A stretch of DNA of 64,000 nucleotides. Origin: Cristatella mucedo (Eukaryota > Bryozoa > Phylactolaemata > Cristatellidae). The notes below the pieces were generated by a model. The model saw nothing but the letters and a program-made list of their open reading frames with translations. It did no database searches and was not told the origin of the DNA. Position numbers and translations under genes: made by a program. The stretch is taken from contig WPIO01000001.1 in NCBI GenBank assembly GCA_009760855.2, positions 1,391,501-1,455,500 of the forward strand. The letters run 5' to 3'. Of this stretch, positions 11,625-23,769 are shown piece after piece (within the stretch, counting starts at the first letter, position 1; each line of letters opens with the position of its first letter).

Positions 11625-11880
11625 GTCCTTGTGATTCGTCCTCGATGTGCTTATGCATGCTGACACTGTTCATGCTGCCACTAACCACATTTGCATGCTG
11701 ACCCAGTGCATGTAACCCCTAACCATGTTATTCATTTTGTTTGTTTTTCAAGCATGATTTCACTTACTATTCTATTGCGTATCACTTTGCAGCAAATGTA
11801 AAGCGCCTAGAAAGAGATTAAGTTCTCTGAGGGCGCTTTATCAAGTGCAATATTATTATTATTATTATTATTTTCTGTTT
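11625..11880 (+). mobile_element. LINE-A 3' end, plus strand
   Basis: Only the 3' UTR: GTGATTCGTCC, the GCATGCTGAC tandem motif, the hairpin AAAGCGCC...GGCGCTTT, and a (TTA)n tail. Close to consensus, so fairly young. Confidence 0.85.
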
Positions 11881-12689
11881 CTACTATTGTTTCCTCTATC
11901 AGACTCTCCAATCAGTCTTAATATTGAGCTATACGTAATATTTCCGCAATACTTCAGTTCGTGATCTCTGAAAGTGCAAAACTGTTTCTTCTAGCAGCTT
12001 CTATCAAATGTATTCCATGTTTTTCATTTCTGGAATACTCTTTTATACTTTCAGTCTTGATCTTCTATGATCTTATTTGTACATTTTCAACCGGCCTCTC
12101 ATACCGATTTCGGCAATTTTTCAGTCAAGGCGAGCCTGTCGAGACCTTTTTAAAAAATACGGTCGCTTATAACTAGAGGTTCGTGGCACTTTGAGCGAAG
12201 ATTCCTCAGACAAGCATTAGTTGGGCTCACTGACGAATGCAATGCTTGGTGATCACTAAGTTAGAGAGACTCACATTGAGACAGAACGTGCTGAGCGGTT
12301 CGAGACAATGCTAGGAATACCAAATGATCCGGTACTAAGATCGCAGTTCTTACCAAACGAGTGGTGTCAGCTGACTGCTTTGGCCACGGCTGGGGCTCCT
12401 AGGCGCTTAGTGCACACTTCATGAATCTTTGCAACACCATTAACACTTGGGAGAGCATTTGAAATACAATAACGAAGCAATAATAAGTAGGCACGATCAA
12501 AACTAACATGCAGGTTACTAGCCACTGGGGTACATAAAACGGCTACGATCGCAGGAGTTCAATAGCCCGATGCCGTAAGCGGTTAGATGACCAGAGGCAT
12601 TTAATTTCTTCCGAGCTACCATCAAAAATCAAACAATTAAGCTTAAAACATGTCTTAGATGTATTGGTTTTCGTATACGATGTTTACAA
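11881..12689. other. Intron, nothing recognised
   Basis: No feature supported. Confidence 0.4.
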
Positions 12690-12960
12690 GAAGTTTGGTT
12701 TCCCTTCGCAATGACAACTAATATCTTGCTGCCGTCAGTGGCACTTTCATTCCGGTTTGTCTGGTCTGCCACTTCCGTGCTCTTCGCTACCTCAACTCAT
12801 TGACTCGGCTATGCTTGTCACTTTCTCTTTGTTTCCGAAATTGAGTCTTTTGGCTAAGCAATGTGTAATAAAGCCGCTTAGGCCTAGAGTGCGCTTTTAT
12901 AAATTCTCTTGCACAGACGCCCATCTAGTTTTTGCGTCTTTGTGGAGTTACTAATGGCGA
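12690..12960 (+). mobile_element. LINE-B 3' end fragment, plus strand
   Basis: Contains a plus-strand version of the LINE-B terminal region: a Ser/Leu-rich frame near 12757-12840 similar to the copy at 36850-36990, then GCCGCTTAGGCCTAGAGTGC, the counterpart of CAGCCTAAGCGGC in minus copies, and a terminal TTTGTGGAGTTAC. Confidence 0.55.
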
Positions 12961-13983
12961 TTCATGGCATGACAATAATTTACCTTCTATTCAAAACAGT
13001 TGCTGAAAACGTTTGCAGCCAGGCTCGCCGGTTGTGAGCATATCAGTATTATCATTGCACCACATCTTGCCAACCTGCATTGGCTCGGGGTCAAGATCCG
13101 GGTTGATAATTTTCTTATTTATTACTTTATGGCATACCCTGGTTTAGACATAGGGTTGAATCTTCTAAATCCTCAAATGATATTGGATTCAAAATCCAAG
13201 TACATGATTTTTTCAAAAAACTTTAAAATAATGAGTTTTCTACTAGCAAATCTGCATCTTTGTGTGTGTAGGTAGCTTAACAGTTCCACCAGCTACACAT
13301 TTATCTGTCACTAGTCAATAATTTTAGTTTAGATAAAAAACTCGAAATTCAAAGAAAGGACACTGATTTTACTCTTACACGTGTAGCTCTGTTAAATATA
13401 TTGCATGAAATTAGGGTGATATTGGTCTTTCCTAAATTTTTCTGCATTCTAAACACTGTATCTAAACTTATTTAGCTTTATCTAGTATTCTATCTGGTGA
13501 ATATATGTTACTACAATATCTAGTAATAACATTCTTGTAACATTATAATTTTCTCTTATTTATTTTGAAACTACTGGCTAAATACTTTAGAGAATAATAT
13601 GAGGAAAACTTATGATTCACTTTTTAAGTGGTTTTTAAGTTTTCTGTGTTTTTCTATTTAGTTCTCGATTGTAATGCATTTCTAAATGATCTTTATTTTC
13701 TATTTCTGTTTAAGCGTCTATGAATTTTATTTTATGGCACATGCCGATTCCTTTGATTCCAATGTTAAATACCAGACTAGCCACTTGTAGTTCAATTTTC
13801 TTTGTTTGAATTTCCCTTGTCCTCACAACTTGATTGCTCATTGACTTGGATAACGTGTTGACGTCGCTTAACAGAGCTGCAATTATGAGTGTATGCTTGA
13901 TTTATAGTGATTACCTCTGGTTTCATTTTGCAGTTACTTCGCTGCTGCCAATAAAAAGAGCAGTCTCGAAAACTATTTTGTAG
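12961..13983. other. Intron, nothing recognised; strong unused-phase acceptor at its end
   Basis: AT-rich intron. Near its end is an excellent acceptor (TTTCATTTTGCAG, ending 13933), whose only open reading is phase 2. The phase-1 acceptor TTTTGTAG ends at 13983. Confidence 0.5.
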
Positions 13984-14439
13984 ATGCAAACGGACTATAC
14001 ATTGCCGGATCCATCGCAGTGCCAAGTCAGATATATTTGGATGAGCGATTTGATGTAGGCTGCTGCTCCAAGGTGCAGCCCATGTCAGGATATCGCTACG
14101 TCGCATTTGAGCACCGGCTCCTAAGTCAACTTGAAATGAATAGTTCATTCAGCCAGTTAGAAGTGGTTTCGTACTCAGTTGCTGACAAGGGCATTCGTAA
14201 TTGGGCTTTCGGGGAGACTAATTGGCTCGATTTACTCTACCAATGGATGGAGGTAACGTGTGAACGTCATGAAGGCAACGACCCAACGTTATGCTGCAAC
14301 CTAAATATGGGTCCTGCAATCAATTATCTTGCTGGAATTTACCGATGCATTTTCACTTCCGCTGAAAATTTCACTGATGTTTTACCGATTTTACTCAACG
14401 ACAGTCTAAATATTTCTTTTTCACATGTAAATGTTTTTG
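13984..14439 (+). CDS. Exon: long cysteine-rich Ig-like domain 2
   Basis: About 152 codons ending in a phase 1 donor (GTAAGC). Four sequons (NSS, NFT, NDS, NIS) indicate an extracellular location. Ig-like features are FDVGCCSK as a B-strand-like cysteine and GIYRCIF as the G-x-Y-x-C of an F strand. The doublets GCC and LCC are unusual and suggest extra disulfides. The domain is longer than a standard Ig set. The start is uncertain: 13984 keeps phase 1 with the previous exon, while the stronger acceptor at 13934 adds YFAAANKKSS and needs phase 2 upstream, either a different donor (3878, GTAGTA) or an unseen exon. Confidence 0.6.
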
Positions 14440-15789
14440 GTAAGCCGAAATAGTTACTTTGTCTCTGCTTCTTACTCTCTGTCTCTTTCTCTCTCTCGCT
14501 CTCGAGTTTCTTCTGGCACGTAAATTTGGTGCAATAATTATCAAATTTTTAAAACAAACAGCATTTTTTTGTCATTTTATCTTAGCTTTTGACCATACAA
14601 ATTACACATAAATGTCTACCTAACTAGCTTTGAGCACTCCCAAATACTCCATAGATGATAAGTTCGGCTGTAAATATGCAATGAAAGACCTAATTGTTTC
14701 TTGTTCGTGTCTTACAAAGGGCAGGCTCGGGTTAACGTCTTGTGTTTGAAGCTCTCTATAGCAGTACTCCTGTACAAAAACTCAGCTACTCAAACGCAAG
14801 CGCTACAAACACCGGTCCTCACCTTACAAGGTTACATAGGGAAAAAAGAAGGTTTTGAAATGGCACGGCCACCCTTTGAGACTTTACTTTTATTTATTTT
14901 CTGTGAAGTTCTACTATTTTATGCTAAAATTTAACTATGAAACTACATTTTGCAGTTGTATATGTTTATGCTAAAGTTTTTCCTCCTTCTCCTAGATTTC
15001 CAATTCATTATAGCTTCTTCTATCGCAGTAACATTGTTTCTCCGTCTGTAACTCCAAAAAGTCATAAAGAATGTTAAAAATAAAACATCGAGATGTTATG
15101 TGAAAAATATATCAGATATGGAAAGCGGAGGATATGAGTAGTAGCATAACTAAGGGATTGAAAAACCTAGCTTATGTTAGAGTTCTATGCAAAAAATGCA
15201 CTTAACGATAAATAACGGCCGAAAGTTTCCTTTCGAGACTTTAGCTGAAACATCAAGTGACACCTATACGCTGAAAGTCGAACAAAGAAACATAAGTCAA
15301 AGAAAACACTTTTAAACCTGATCACTTATTTTAAAAAGACTGCTAATCACAATCTCTCTCAAAATTATCACCTTTATAATTTCACTGGAGATAACCCTTG
15401 AGTCATAATGATGCCATCGTGCTATAAAGCGTTCCTCTCTTGCATCCATCCCATCTGAACTAATGTGGCATAATATTGGGTGTTATGTTAAACATTCTAC
15501 AACTGCTTAACTGCAACGTGTGTCTGTTCCTATCAAGAGCTTTTTTAACTGTTCAATATAGGGTCCGATCATATATGTGACAATATAACATTCAAATCAG
15601 CTTGAATACTGTCAGCAACGGTCGCTCTTTTACTATTGGGTGATACTGCAGGGTGAATAAGTATATTTTCTCTCGGAGCTAAGAAAAGCCCCCCATGTTA
15701 AAGTGTCTTTTTTCAATAATAACTGAACCAAATCTGTTGCCATTGGTGAAGTATTTATAATAATGCACCGATAGCTAGTTTATTTGAAA
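14440..15789. other. Intron, nothing recognised
   Basis: A short CT-rich patch near 14465-14505, otherwise AT-rich sequence without recognised elements. Confidence 0.4.
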
Positions 15790-15945
15790 GCCCCATCTGT
15801 ATAGTGTTGGATGAGCCTAAACGGATATCAATACAACCCGTTGCAGGCAATATAGGATAGCCCACGGCAGAGTTGAAACGCAAGACCTCAGGCTAAAGAG
15901 ACTACCTTTCTTCCAGGGCTGGCTGTTAAGACCTAAACCAAAAGC
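15790..15945 (-). mobile_element. SINE-B, degenerate, minus strand
   Basis: On the minus strand it keeps the order of SINE-B: decayed B-box region TTGCGTTTCAACTC, then GGGCTATCC, the CCTGCAACGGG hairpin relic, TTAGGCTC and a CTATACA-like 3' end. More diverged than other copies. Confidence 0.5.
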
Positions 15946-16079
15946 TATGCGGGTATCTTTGGTTAAAGCTGCACCTCTTTTTAGTGATATTTTCTCTCAA
16001 TGGAAACTAACAAACTTCCATTTATCTGGACTCTCCACCTGTTCTTCTAAACGACAGTAGCTGCTGTAATAATGCAAAA

Positions 16080-17228
16080 AGTAATAATAATGCCTTCAAT
16101 AAAGCACCCTCAGAAAACTCAATCTCTTTAAATCGATGAAGCACTCGATAAAGCGCTTTAAATTTCCTGCAAAGGGAATCGCGATTGAAAAGTGAGTAAT
16201 ACCGTGCATGATAAACAAACAAGATGAATACCATGGTTATGGGTGACATGCACAGGGTCAGCATGCAAATGTGGTTAGCGGCAGCATGCACAGTCTCAGC
16301 ACCCATAAGTACATGAAGGACGAATCACGGGGACCAACTAAATCCTGTCCTATTTAAGTGTGTCTTTAAGTTCTTTATAAATGTGGTCAAGTAAGGGGAT
16401 GCTGTGACGCAAGTAAGGAGTGAGTTCCAGGCTTTGGGAGCATACGACCTAAATTCACGGTTTCCGAAGAATTTGAGCTTTGTACGAGGTATTGGTAGAC
16501 TTTTGGATTCCAAAAAGCGGGTGGTACGATGCTTGGCCTGATGAAGCCAAAGAATGAAGTGACCTTAAAGTGAGCGACAAAACCTTGAAGTCGATCCGTT
16601 GCTTAATTGGTGACTGGTGCAGGTCGGCAAGAACTGATGTGATGTGGTAACTGCGAGGCTCACGACAAACAAGCCTATTTGTGGAGTCTTGCACCACCTG
16701 TAATCGCCTGATTGCACATGCTGGTAGGCCATGAAGCAGTGAGTTACAGAAGTCAATACGGGATGTCACGAATGCATGGACCAACTTGGACGTGGTATCC
16801 TTATCTAAACAAGCCCGAATTTTAGCTATGTTAGGTAGCTGAAAGTTGCCAGATTCGACTGTGGAGCTGATGTGGTCGTCTAACGAGAGGTCATTTTGTA
16901 ACATGACACCTAGATTTCAAGCTGATTCAACAGGAGATATGCTGGCAGAGCTAATTTTGAGCGTCAGCCTTTCCAATTTCTGAGTCACACTGGATTTGCC
17001 CATAACTAGTAAGTTAGTTTTATCCTCATTTAGTTTTAGAAAATTTGCTGCCATCATGTGTAGATATTTTCAATACATGCAGCAAGTGAGTTGAGGAAAT
17101 TCGATGTCGTGGAAGGCTGGAAAGGATCAAATCAAAGGTACAAGAGAGTGTCATCCGCATAGAAGTGAAAGCCTAGATTGTGTTTGGCAATCACATCGGC
17201 AAGAGGGAGAGTATAAACCATGTAAAAC
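16080..17228 (-). mobile_element. LINE-A, minus strand, RT C-terminal half
   Basis: From the hairpin at about 16100 to the RT active-site neighbourhood at about 17190 (complement of the segment encoding [10 protein letters not shown]). Minus-strand frames retain ASRIDFCNSLL-like, ARLVC-like and QRIDFKVLSLTLRSLHSL sequence, all typical of CR1/L2 RT C-termini. Truncated in the RT domain; internal stops are present. Confidence 0.8.
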
Positions 17229-17645
17229 GCAACGGCTGGTCTTTTCTGTGTTTTAATAGCAATCAACGTTTAATCGCTGTTGCTAAATTAGACGTTGTTT
17301 TCATCTATGTTTACCGGATTCAGTTTCGTGCATCGAGTCGATTCTACCATATCCTATATCTGATTGACAGCTTACTTAATGTGCTTACACGTGCATCCGA
17401 TCCAACGAAATGCTCGCACCCTAATTGCTATCGAGGTTTTCCTCAAATTAATTTATTCATAGCATCAGGTAACCTATCTACTTTTCTCCCTAATTTGAAT
17501 TTAAATCGATACTTGCTAATAGTTCTTTTATCCTTTTACTGTTAGCTATAAACGACGTCCTTTTTTCATGAATGTCTTGTCATCTCATTGCACTGGTTCG
17601 CTTTGGCTACCACTTGCTTTAGCAACTCCATCCGTAAGTTTTATG
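17229..17645. other. Intron, nothing recognised
   Basis: An open plus frame crosses this region but has no domain or good splice context. Confidence 0.35.
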
Positions 17646-17870
17646 TTTTAATAATAATAACACACTTGATGAAGGGCCTTAAGAGAACTCAATCTTGTTC
17701 TAGAATTTTGCATTTTCAGCTAAGGAATTACGATCGAAAGAGTAGTGGTAGCATGTTCGATTAACAACAAGAGCAATACGGTTAAAGGTATCATGAACCG
17801 GATCAGCATGTAAATGTGGTTAATGGCAGCATGCCACTGTGTCAGCTGGCACACATTATCGCTTTTGGGA
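17646..17870 (-). mobile_element. LINE-A 3' end, minus strand
   Basis: AAT-rich tail, a degenerate hairpin (GATGAAGGGCCTTAAGAGAA) and 3' UTR only. Confidence 0.7.
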
Positions 17871-19807
17871 TATGGCAAATCACTTATGACTGACCAAACT
17901 GATGAGTCTGTGAATTAACTACATTAATTAATATACAGGTCCGAAAAATAGCTACATCTGGCTTGGTAACCTAAATCAAGGTAATTGTTATAATCAAGGC
18001 ATAGTCTTACTAACACAAAAACTAGTTTGGCGGCAACGCTCTTAGCTTCACTTCAATTTTAATGAGAGTATATTACTATCTGAGCAACAATGAGATGTTT
18101 GTCTTAGAATATCGACCGTTCGGCTGATGTATTTTTCGCATAATTCCACGAAACAAACTGTGCACAGTCATGGCACCAGTAAATTCAATTTTAACTACAG
18201 GTAATCACCAGAAGAAATTCTCTAAATTTTCTCCGTAGGAAGTAGCTACCTTTATTCATACAAGAAAAGTTTCCCCCTGCCCATTTCATCTGAGGCTATC
18301 TTCCACAGTTGTTCCCTAGCTGACACACCTAGACCAGCCATAACTCAAATTACGAATGCTGGTCTGGAAACCAAGTTGTGTAAAACTAAAAATCAGTCAC
18401 TGTTCAGCAAAATCCCTAGCAGTTTAGTATGGAATAGCTTGTGTAAAGAAACTGTTCCCCACTGATCTCGCTTACTTTTGTTTCTGGGATGTTCTAAACG
18501 TATGCAAGTTAGCAGTTAGTATAAACGTAGGAACAAATCAATGTACACGAAATTCCAGTTTTATCTCAAGCGACTCTACTCAGCTGAAACTGCTCTTCCT
18601 GTGCCACAAATAACTTAATAAGCTGCGGCAACCGTTAACAGATTGCAATACTACTGTTTGAGCAGACGAGCTAATAGTTTAGAGAGCCAGTAAACGAGAA
18701 AGAAGCCTTGCCAATGAGCAATTAACCCATTCGTTGAAACTTAATTATCTTTCAGTATCAGTGAGCTACGTAACGATCTTCTAAAGCTTGCTGAATTACC
18801 TGCTAACAGAACGTTACACAACTTCAGACTTTGTTTCAGTAGACCCGACCAGACTTATGCAGCTACAATAATTTAAAAGTCAAAGCAGCATTTCTATAGG
18901 TCATCCTAGCCAATGGTAGAGTCGAGATTAACTGCTCAGCTTTTGAAAAAGATTTATTTTTTATAGAATTGTCACAATCCATCACACAGCTATGGAGTAT
19001 TTTCTGGCCAAACTTGCTTGCATTGCAGCTCTCCCATTGTTTTTTAAAGAAGATTTTCATCAAGAAAATGTATATGTTGAATAGCTGATAGTTTTAATTA
19101 ATTTGTAACCGTTTATCTCGTGCACTGTTTGAAGAGAAGTAAAGAGAGTTGAAGGATTTGGGGCAGCAAGGTAAAGTTAGTTATTACAGAAGTAAAAGGG
19201 AAGTACATATTTTGGTAATAGTAGTATTATATAAATCGAAGTGTAGCCGGTATTTGCGTACGTTACGACGGGTGGTACTGTCAATTGTAAAATGTTCTTA
19301 CCGATATGCTGATTTAGATATATTAAACTGTAAAATTACCCTATAATAATGATAATAATAATGGTAACACAATCGATAAAGCGCCTTTGCGACTGACAGC
19401 CAGTGACTCGTATTTTCCTATTACAGAGCAAGACAGAAATTTGTTCACGAATTTCTAGGATTTAAAATAAGTGCATGAATTATTAGAATTCCAACCATAA
19501 CTCTATCAGTGCTTTAAAATTCACCAAAATATCTATGATAACTTACTGAGACGTCATGTTGTTTAGGGTGTTTGCATATTTTCATAGGTGGGCTGCCTGT
19601 TACCATTCATTGGACGAAAGTTTCATTTAGAATTTATTTACAGGTAATGCTTGATATTTTGGTTCGGAATGGCGTCTATCGTCCCACATTGTACTGCTGT
19701 TAGTACTGAGTATTGTTAATGGGTAAACCAAACTTCTTTAGTAGATAAACAAAGCAAAATATTTTAAATACATTCGATGCAATGGGTGATTGCATTATCT
19801 ATTGTAG
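17871..19807. other. Intron, essentially featureless
   Basis: A short minus-strand LINE-A tail relic sits at about 19347-19390 (AATAATAATGG, then CGATAAAGCGCC). Otherwise nothing recognised. The acceptor TATTGTAG closes the intron. Confidence 0.4.
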
Positions 19808-20185
19808 AAAGTCCCTGCGTAGCTCAACAAATTGGAGAGCTTGACGAATATTCATCGCCGTGGCTGGCTGGTCTAGCTTATTATGTCTGCTGTGAATGCT
19901 TACTTTGGGCCACTGCCGAAGTCTATCAAGTGGACATACATTGGACCTCCGCAGGATTACTAATTAAAGACCCCAATGATCCAGAGCTGATTCAGATGAG
20001 CAACGAGTACAGTCACCAGATTGAGAAACCAGAGTGTCGTTCTAAATCCACCATCATTATTCCTGTGTCGGCTAGTGGAGCCAGCCATGTGAGACTTGGC
20101 TGCATAGCAACAGTCGATTATAAGCTAGGAGCCAATCAAAGCTCCTCACTGCCATCGAAGCCCACCATCTTTAAAGTTCATCAAG
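19808..20185 (+). CDS. Exon: FN3/Ig-like extracellular domain 3
   Basis: A 126-codon exon, phase 1 at both ends (acceptor TATTGTAG, donor GTACTA). It opens SPCVAQQIGELDE and holds an unusual hydrophobic cysteine cluster, YYVCCECLLW. The C-terminal half (STIIIPVSASGASHV, then RLGCIATVDYKLG, NQSS, PSKPTIFKVH) follows the E, F and G strand pattern of a fibronectin-III fold. Six cysteines and one sequon (NQS). The donor is weaker than at other exons, so partial retention is possible. I do not recognise a specific family. Confidence 0.65.
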
Positions 20186-20839
20186 GTACTAATGACACGA
20201 CTTAAGTTTCTGCCGGTATATCACAGCCAAATTGCGATTCAACCAATAAAAGAAAAGAGATATTTTGTTTGTCGTTAGACGGCCCGACGACATAAAATCA
20301 GCTGTCAGCAGCTCCTCTGTTCACTCTTGCTTATTAGACTGCCAAACCTACCACATTGAGTTCGAAATCAAACATTTGCCTAATTTCACAGAGTCAGTGG
20401 TTTGTGGTGCATCTTCAGTAAAGTAAAAAGCTCTCAGATTGATAGCATTTACGAATAAATGCACCAGAAAGGCAATTGAATTCCAGCATAGTTTACATAA
20501 TCAAATACGTGCTCTGGTTAAGCTACCAGCCTGCCTTTGCGAGAACTGTTTTTCAAAGTGTGATTTGATTAACTCTATTGAAGTTTACGTTTACATTGGT
20601 CACAAACAGCTCTGGATGAAGTGATTGGGGGTAAAGAATGGGCTAGATTTCTCAAGCAGGAATTAGGTTTATTCATTTTTTACGCGTTGGGTAAAGCAAA
20701 AAGAGACCGTTTCGTCAAAATGCTATAAAAATCCTTTGAAATAGCATTAAACAAATTTAGCCTTCTATGCTTTCTATTCTTTCAGTGCCATTCCAACATT
20801 GCATTGCTCAGTTCTAAATGGACATGGATAGCATATCCC
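20186..20839. other. Intron, nothing recognised
   Basis: No feature supported. Confidence 0.4.
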
Positions 20840-21836
20840 CAAGATGGTCACTGCAAAACTAAACGATGATAAAACTAACTTACTAGTTATGGGCAAACCC
20901 AGTGTGATTCAGAAATTGGAAAGGCTGAAGCTCTAAATTGGCTCTTCCAGCATATCTCCAGTTGAATCAGCTCGAAATCTAGGTGTCATATTCCAAAGCG
21001 ACCTCTCGCTAGACGACCACATCAGCTCCACAGTCAAATCTGCCTATTTTCAGCTTCATAACATTGCTAAAATTATAGCTTGTTTAGATAAGGATACCAC
21101 GTCCATGCTGGTCCATGCATTCGTGACATCTCGTCTTGACTTCTGCAACTCACTGCTTACTGGCCTACCAGCATGTGCGATCAGGCGATTGCAGCTGGTG
21201 CAAAACTCTGCAGCTAGGCTTGTCTGTCGTGAGCGTCGCAGTTGCCACATTACTCCACTTCTCGCCGACCTGCACTGGCTACCAGTCAAGCAACGGATTG
21301 ACTTCAAGGTTTTGTCGCTCACTTTTAGGTCTCTTCATTCTATGGCTCCAGCCTATCTTTCAGATATACTACCTCATCAGGCCAAGCATCGTACCACTCG
21401 CTTTTCGGAATCCAACAGTCTGGAAATACCTCGTACGAAACTTAAATCCTTTGAAGACCGTGCATTTAGCTCGTATGCTCCCAAAGCCTGGAACTCCCTC
21501 CCGACCTGCGTCAGAACATCCCCTGATCTGACCACATTTAAAAGAAACTTAAAAACACACCTATTTAGGACAGCATTTAGTGGGTCCCGTGATTCGTCAT
21601 TGATGTGCTTATGCGTGCTGACACTGTGCATGCTGCCACTAACCACATTTGCATGCTGACCCTGTGCATGTAACCCCTAACCATATTATTTATTTTGTTT
21701 GTTTTTCAAGCATGATTTTACTTACAATTCTATTGCATATCACTTTGCAGCAAATGTAAAGCGCCTAGAAAGAGATTAAGTTCTCTGAGGGCGCTTTATC
21801 AAGTGCAATATTATTATTACTATTATTACTGCATTA
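20840..21836 (+). mobile_element. LINE-A, plus strand, well preserved 3' half
   Basis: CR1/L2-type RT C-terminus in long open frames at 21105-21659, with FVTSRLDFCNSLLTGLPA, SAARLVCRE, HITPLLADLHWLPVK and AWNSLPTCV in order. The 3' UTR ends with a 9-bp terminal stem (TAAAGCGCC at 21757, GGCGCTTTA at 21790) enclosing a second stem AGAGA/TCTCT, then (TTA)n. 5' truncated; one of the youngest copies. Confidence 0.9.
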
Positions 21837-22448
21837 TATAAAAGTTGTCTTTACTTCTTGAAGTCGTGGCTTGTTGGTCTGTTCGCACGTTTAATCACAG
21901 GCTATCAAATTAAAAGAAAAACAGTGTAGGTAGCGAACAAGCGAAGGTAGTTAATGATAAAGTCTTCACAGCAAACTAGTCATTAACAAAATGCACTTTC
22001 TTTCAATCAGGCAAAACATCTAATTTAAATGTGTGCTACTGACCTTTAGGTCACTTAATTCTTTTGAAGTGTCCAATTTACCACTGCTACTTTCAGCCTG
22101 GTTTTTCATGGTGTCACCTGCCGTTCAGATCAGAGTACAATCTTTCAGTAAAGTAACATAACTATAGTTTCTTCAGAGACTATGAACTATTTTTTGAGAT
22201 ATCTAATCCGGAAACTTCCTTCAGACTGATATCCCCAATCGCTTGGCGACGTTAAAAATGAACCTAAAATGAATTTCCCAATTGTTGTATTAGCTGATGC
22301 GCTGTAACTAGTCGTATTTTTGCAGGCGTATTTGCACTGCATAAGATACTAATATCAATATAGCTTAAGCTCTAGTTTTGAGATGGATTTTAAGCGCTCG
22401 CTTTTCAGAACCAAGATCTTCCGGCGGGTTCCCTTTAAAAATAAAAAA
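21837..22448. other. Intron, nothing recognised
   Basis: No feature supported. Confidence 0.4.
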
Positions 22449-22625
22449 AATCCTAGCTGATTAAACAGCCTCTTTTTGTATAGCGATAGAAGAGCCTTTA
22501 TGGCTATCACCGCTGCTTGCAGCGGCGATAAAGAATCGCCCATCTCAGGAATTAAACCCATGACCTCGGGACCGAGGTCGTGAAAGTGACCGCCTTACCT
22601 AGTGTGCTATCACGGCTCACCAAGC
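22449..22625 (-). mobile_element. SINE-B, minus strand, well preserved
   Basis: Begins on plus with TCCTAGCTGATTAAACAGCC (complement of the 3' end), then the near-perfect palindrome ACCGCTGCTTGCAGCGGCGA at about 22508, then the complement of a tRNA-like head (GACCTCGGGACCGAGGTCGT and ACCTAGTGTGCTATCACGGC). Matches copies at 57678 and 29203. Confidence 0.8.
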
Positions 22626-23454
22626 GCTAAGCATAGTACCATCCGCTACTACTGCGATGGTGGTCTCTAGCCCTGTGATTTTAATGAAGCGCCTTGATAA
22701 AACTCAGTTCACTTTGGACACTATACAAATCAGTAAAAATGTGTACGGTCCTTTATTTTTACCTTTATAGACTTTGCATGTTTTCTTTACTCAAATTATG
22801 CGTGCTTACAATGTGCACATAATAATAGCTAATTTAAACACTAATACAAGTAGCTGTAATATGCCTTAGGAGGTAGGCTCTAGGCAATTTTACTAACAGT
22901 TAAGCACATTTCGCAATATTTGACATTCAATTACTAGAAGCTAGTGATTTTATGAAACTTCATCGGTTATGATCATTAGATAATAATGCTTGATTGCAAA
23001 TAACCTTTGTCCTTTGCTTAGGTAATGTCCTAGATCATAGGCTAAAGAACTTCCTCAGAATATTGCTTAGTGCCTATCATCAGAGTTTGTAGGTGAATAG
23101 GCTGATTTGCTACTAGATAAATGGGTCCAGATGATTACTCCACTTCACTTATTCATAAAAATTTTAATAAAAAATTGATTAAATAAACTCTATGAGTAAT
23201 TGTAATTTAATTCTATGCTGCACTTCCGTTCTTAGGTCACTTGGATACTGGTCTAATGATTTACTGTTCAGGCTTCCTTAGAAATACAATCAGGTCTATG
23301 TACTAGAAGCTTCAATTGATGTATGAAAAAGAGTAAACATGTTTTGGATTACAAGAAAAAAGCTTATTTTTGATAATTGGGAGTTCCTTGCATTTTTTGC
23401 TAGCTGCTAGAGCTGATACCAATATATTGATATTTTTCAAATTATTATTTGTAG
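22626..23454. other. Intron, small LINE-A tail relic
   Basis: A possible minus LINE-A hairpin relic near 22684-22720 (AATGAAGCGCCTTGATAAAA). Otherwise nothing. The hydrophobic frame just before the acceptor at 23454 lacks an ATG and is taken as intron. Confidence 0.4.
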
Positions 23455-23769
23455 AAGCGTTAAAGGTTCACATCGAGATGGTTTCGAGTTCTTGGTTGTA
23501 TAAAACTCAGCGGTCGATCACAGTCCGTTGCTTGCTACCTGACACATCTCTTAAAGAGTTTATCACAATCATCTGGCAATTGAACCGACAAAATATTACT
23601 GCAAGCACACCTCGGAATATTGTACTGGAAAATAAAGTCAAATTTCTAAGCCAAACGTCAGTTATCCTGGAACCAGGGACATACTTAATGCGATGTATGA
23701 GAACAAATAAAATTAAGGAGGTGACTCCGCTGATATCAGACGATTTAAGCGTATCTGTTGAAAATCCTG
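23455..23769 (+). CDS. Exon: Ig-like domain 4
   Basis: A 105-codon exon, phase 1 at both ends (acceptor ATTTGTAG, donor GTAAGA). Clear immunoglobulin signature: SITVRCLL (B-strand Cys), ITIIWQLN (core Trp), and EPGTYLMRCM (F-strand Y-x-x-x-C), ending LSVSVENP as the G strand. One sequon, NIT. With only two canonical cysteines it is the most typical Ig domain of the protein. Confidence 0.75.

Noticed and set aside
23370-23454. Hydrophobic, signal-peptide-like frame in front of the Ig exon at 23455
   Set aside because: No ATG in the frame before the acceptor, and the phase 1 acceptor at 23454 fits the gene model; treated as intron.
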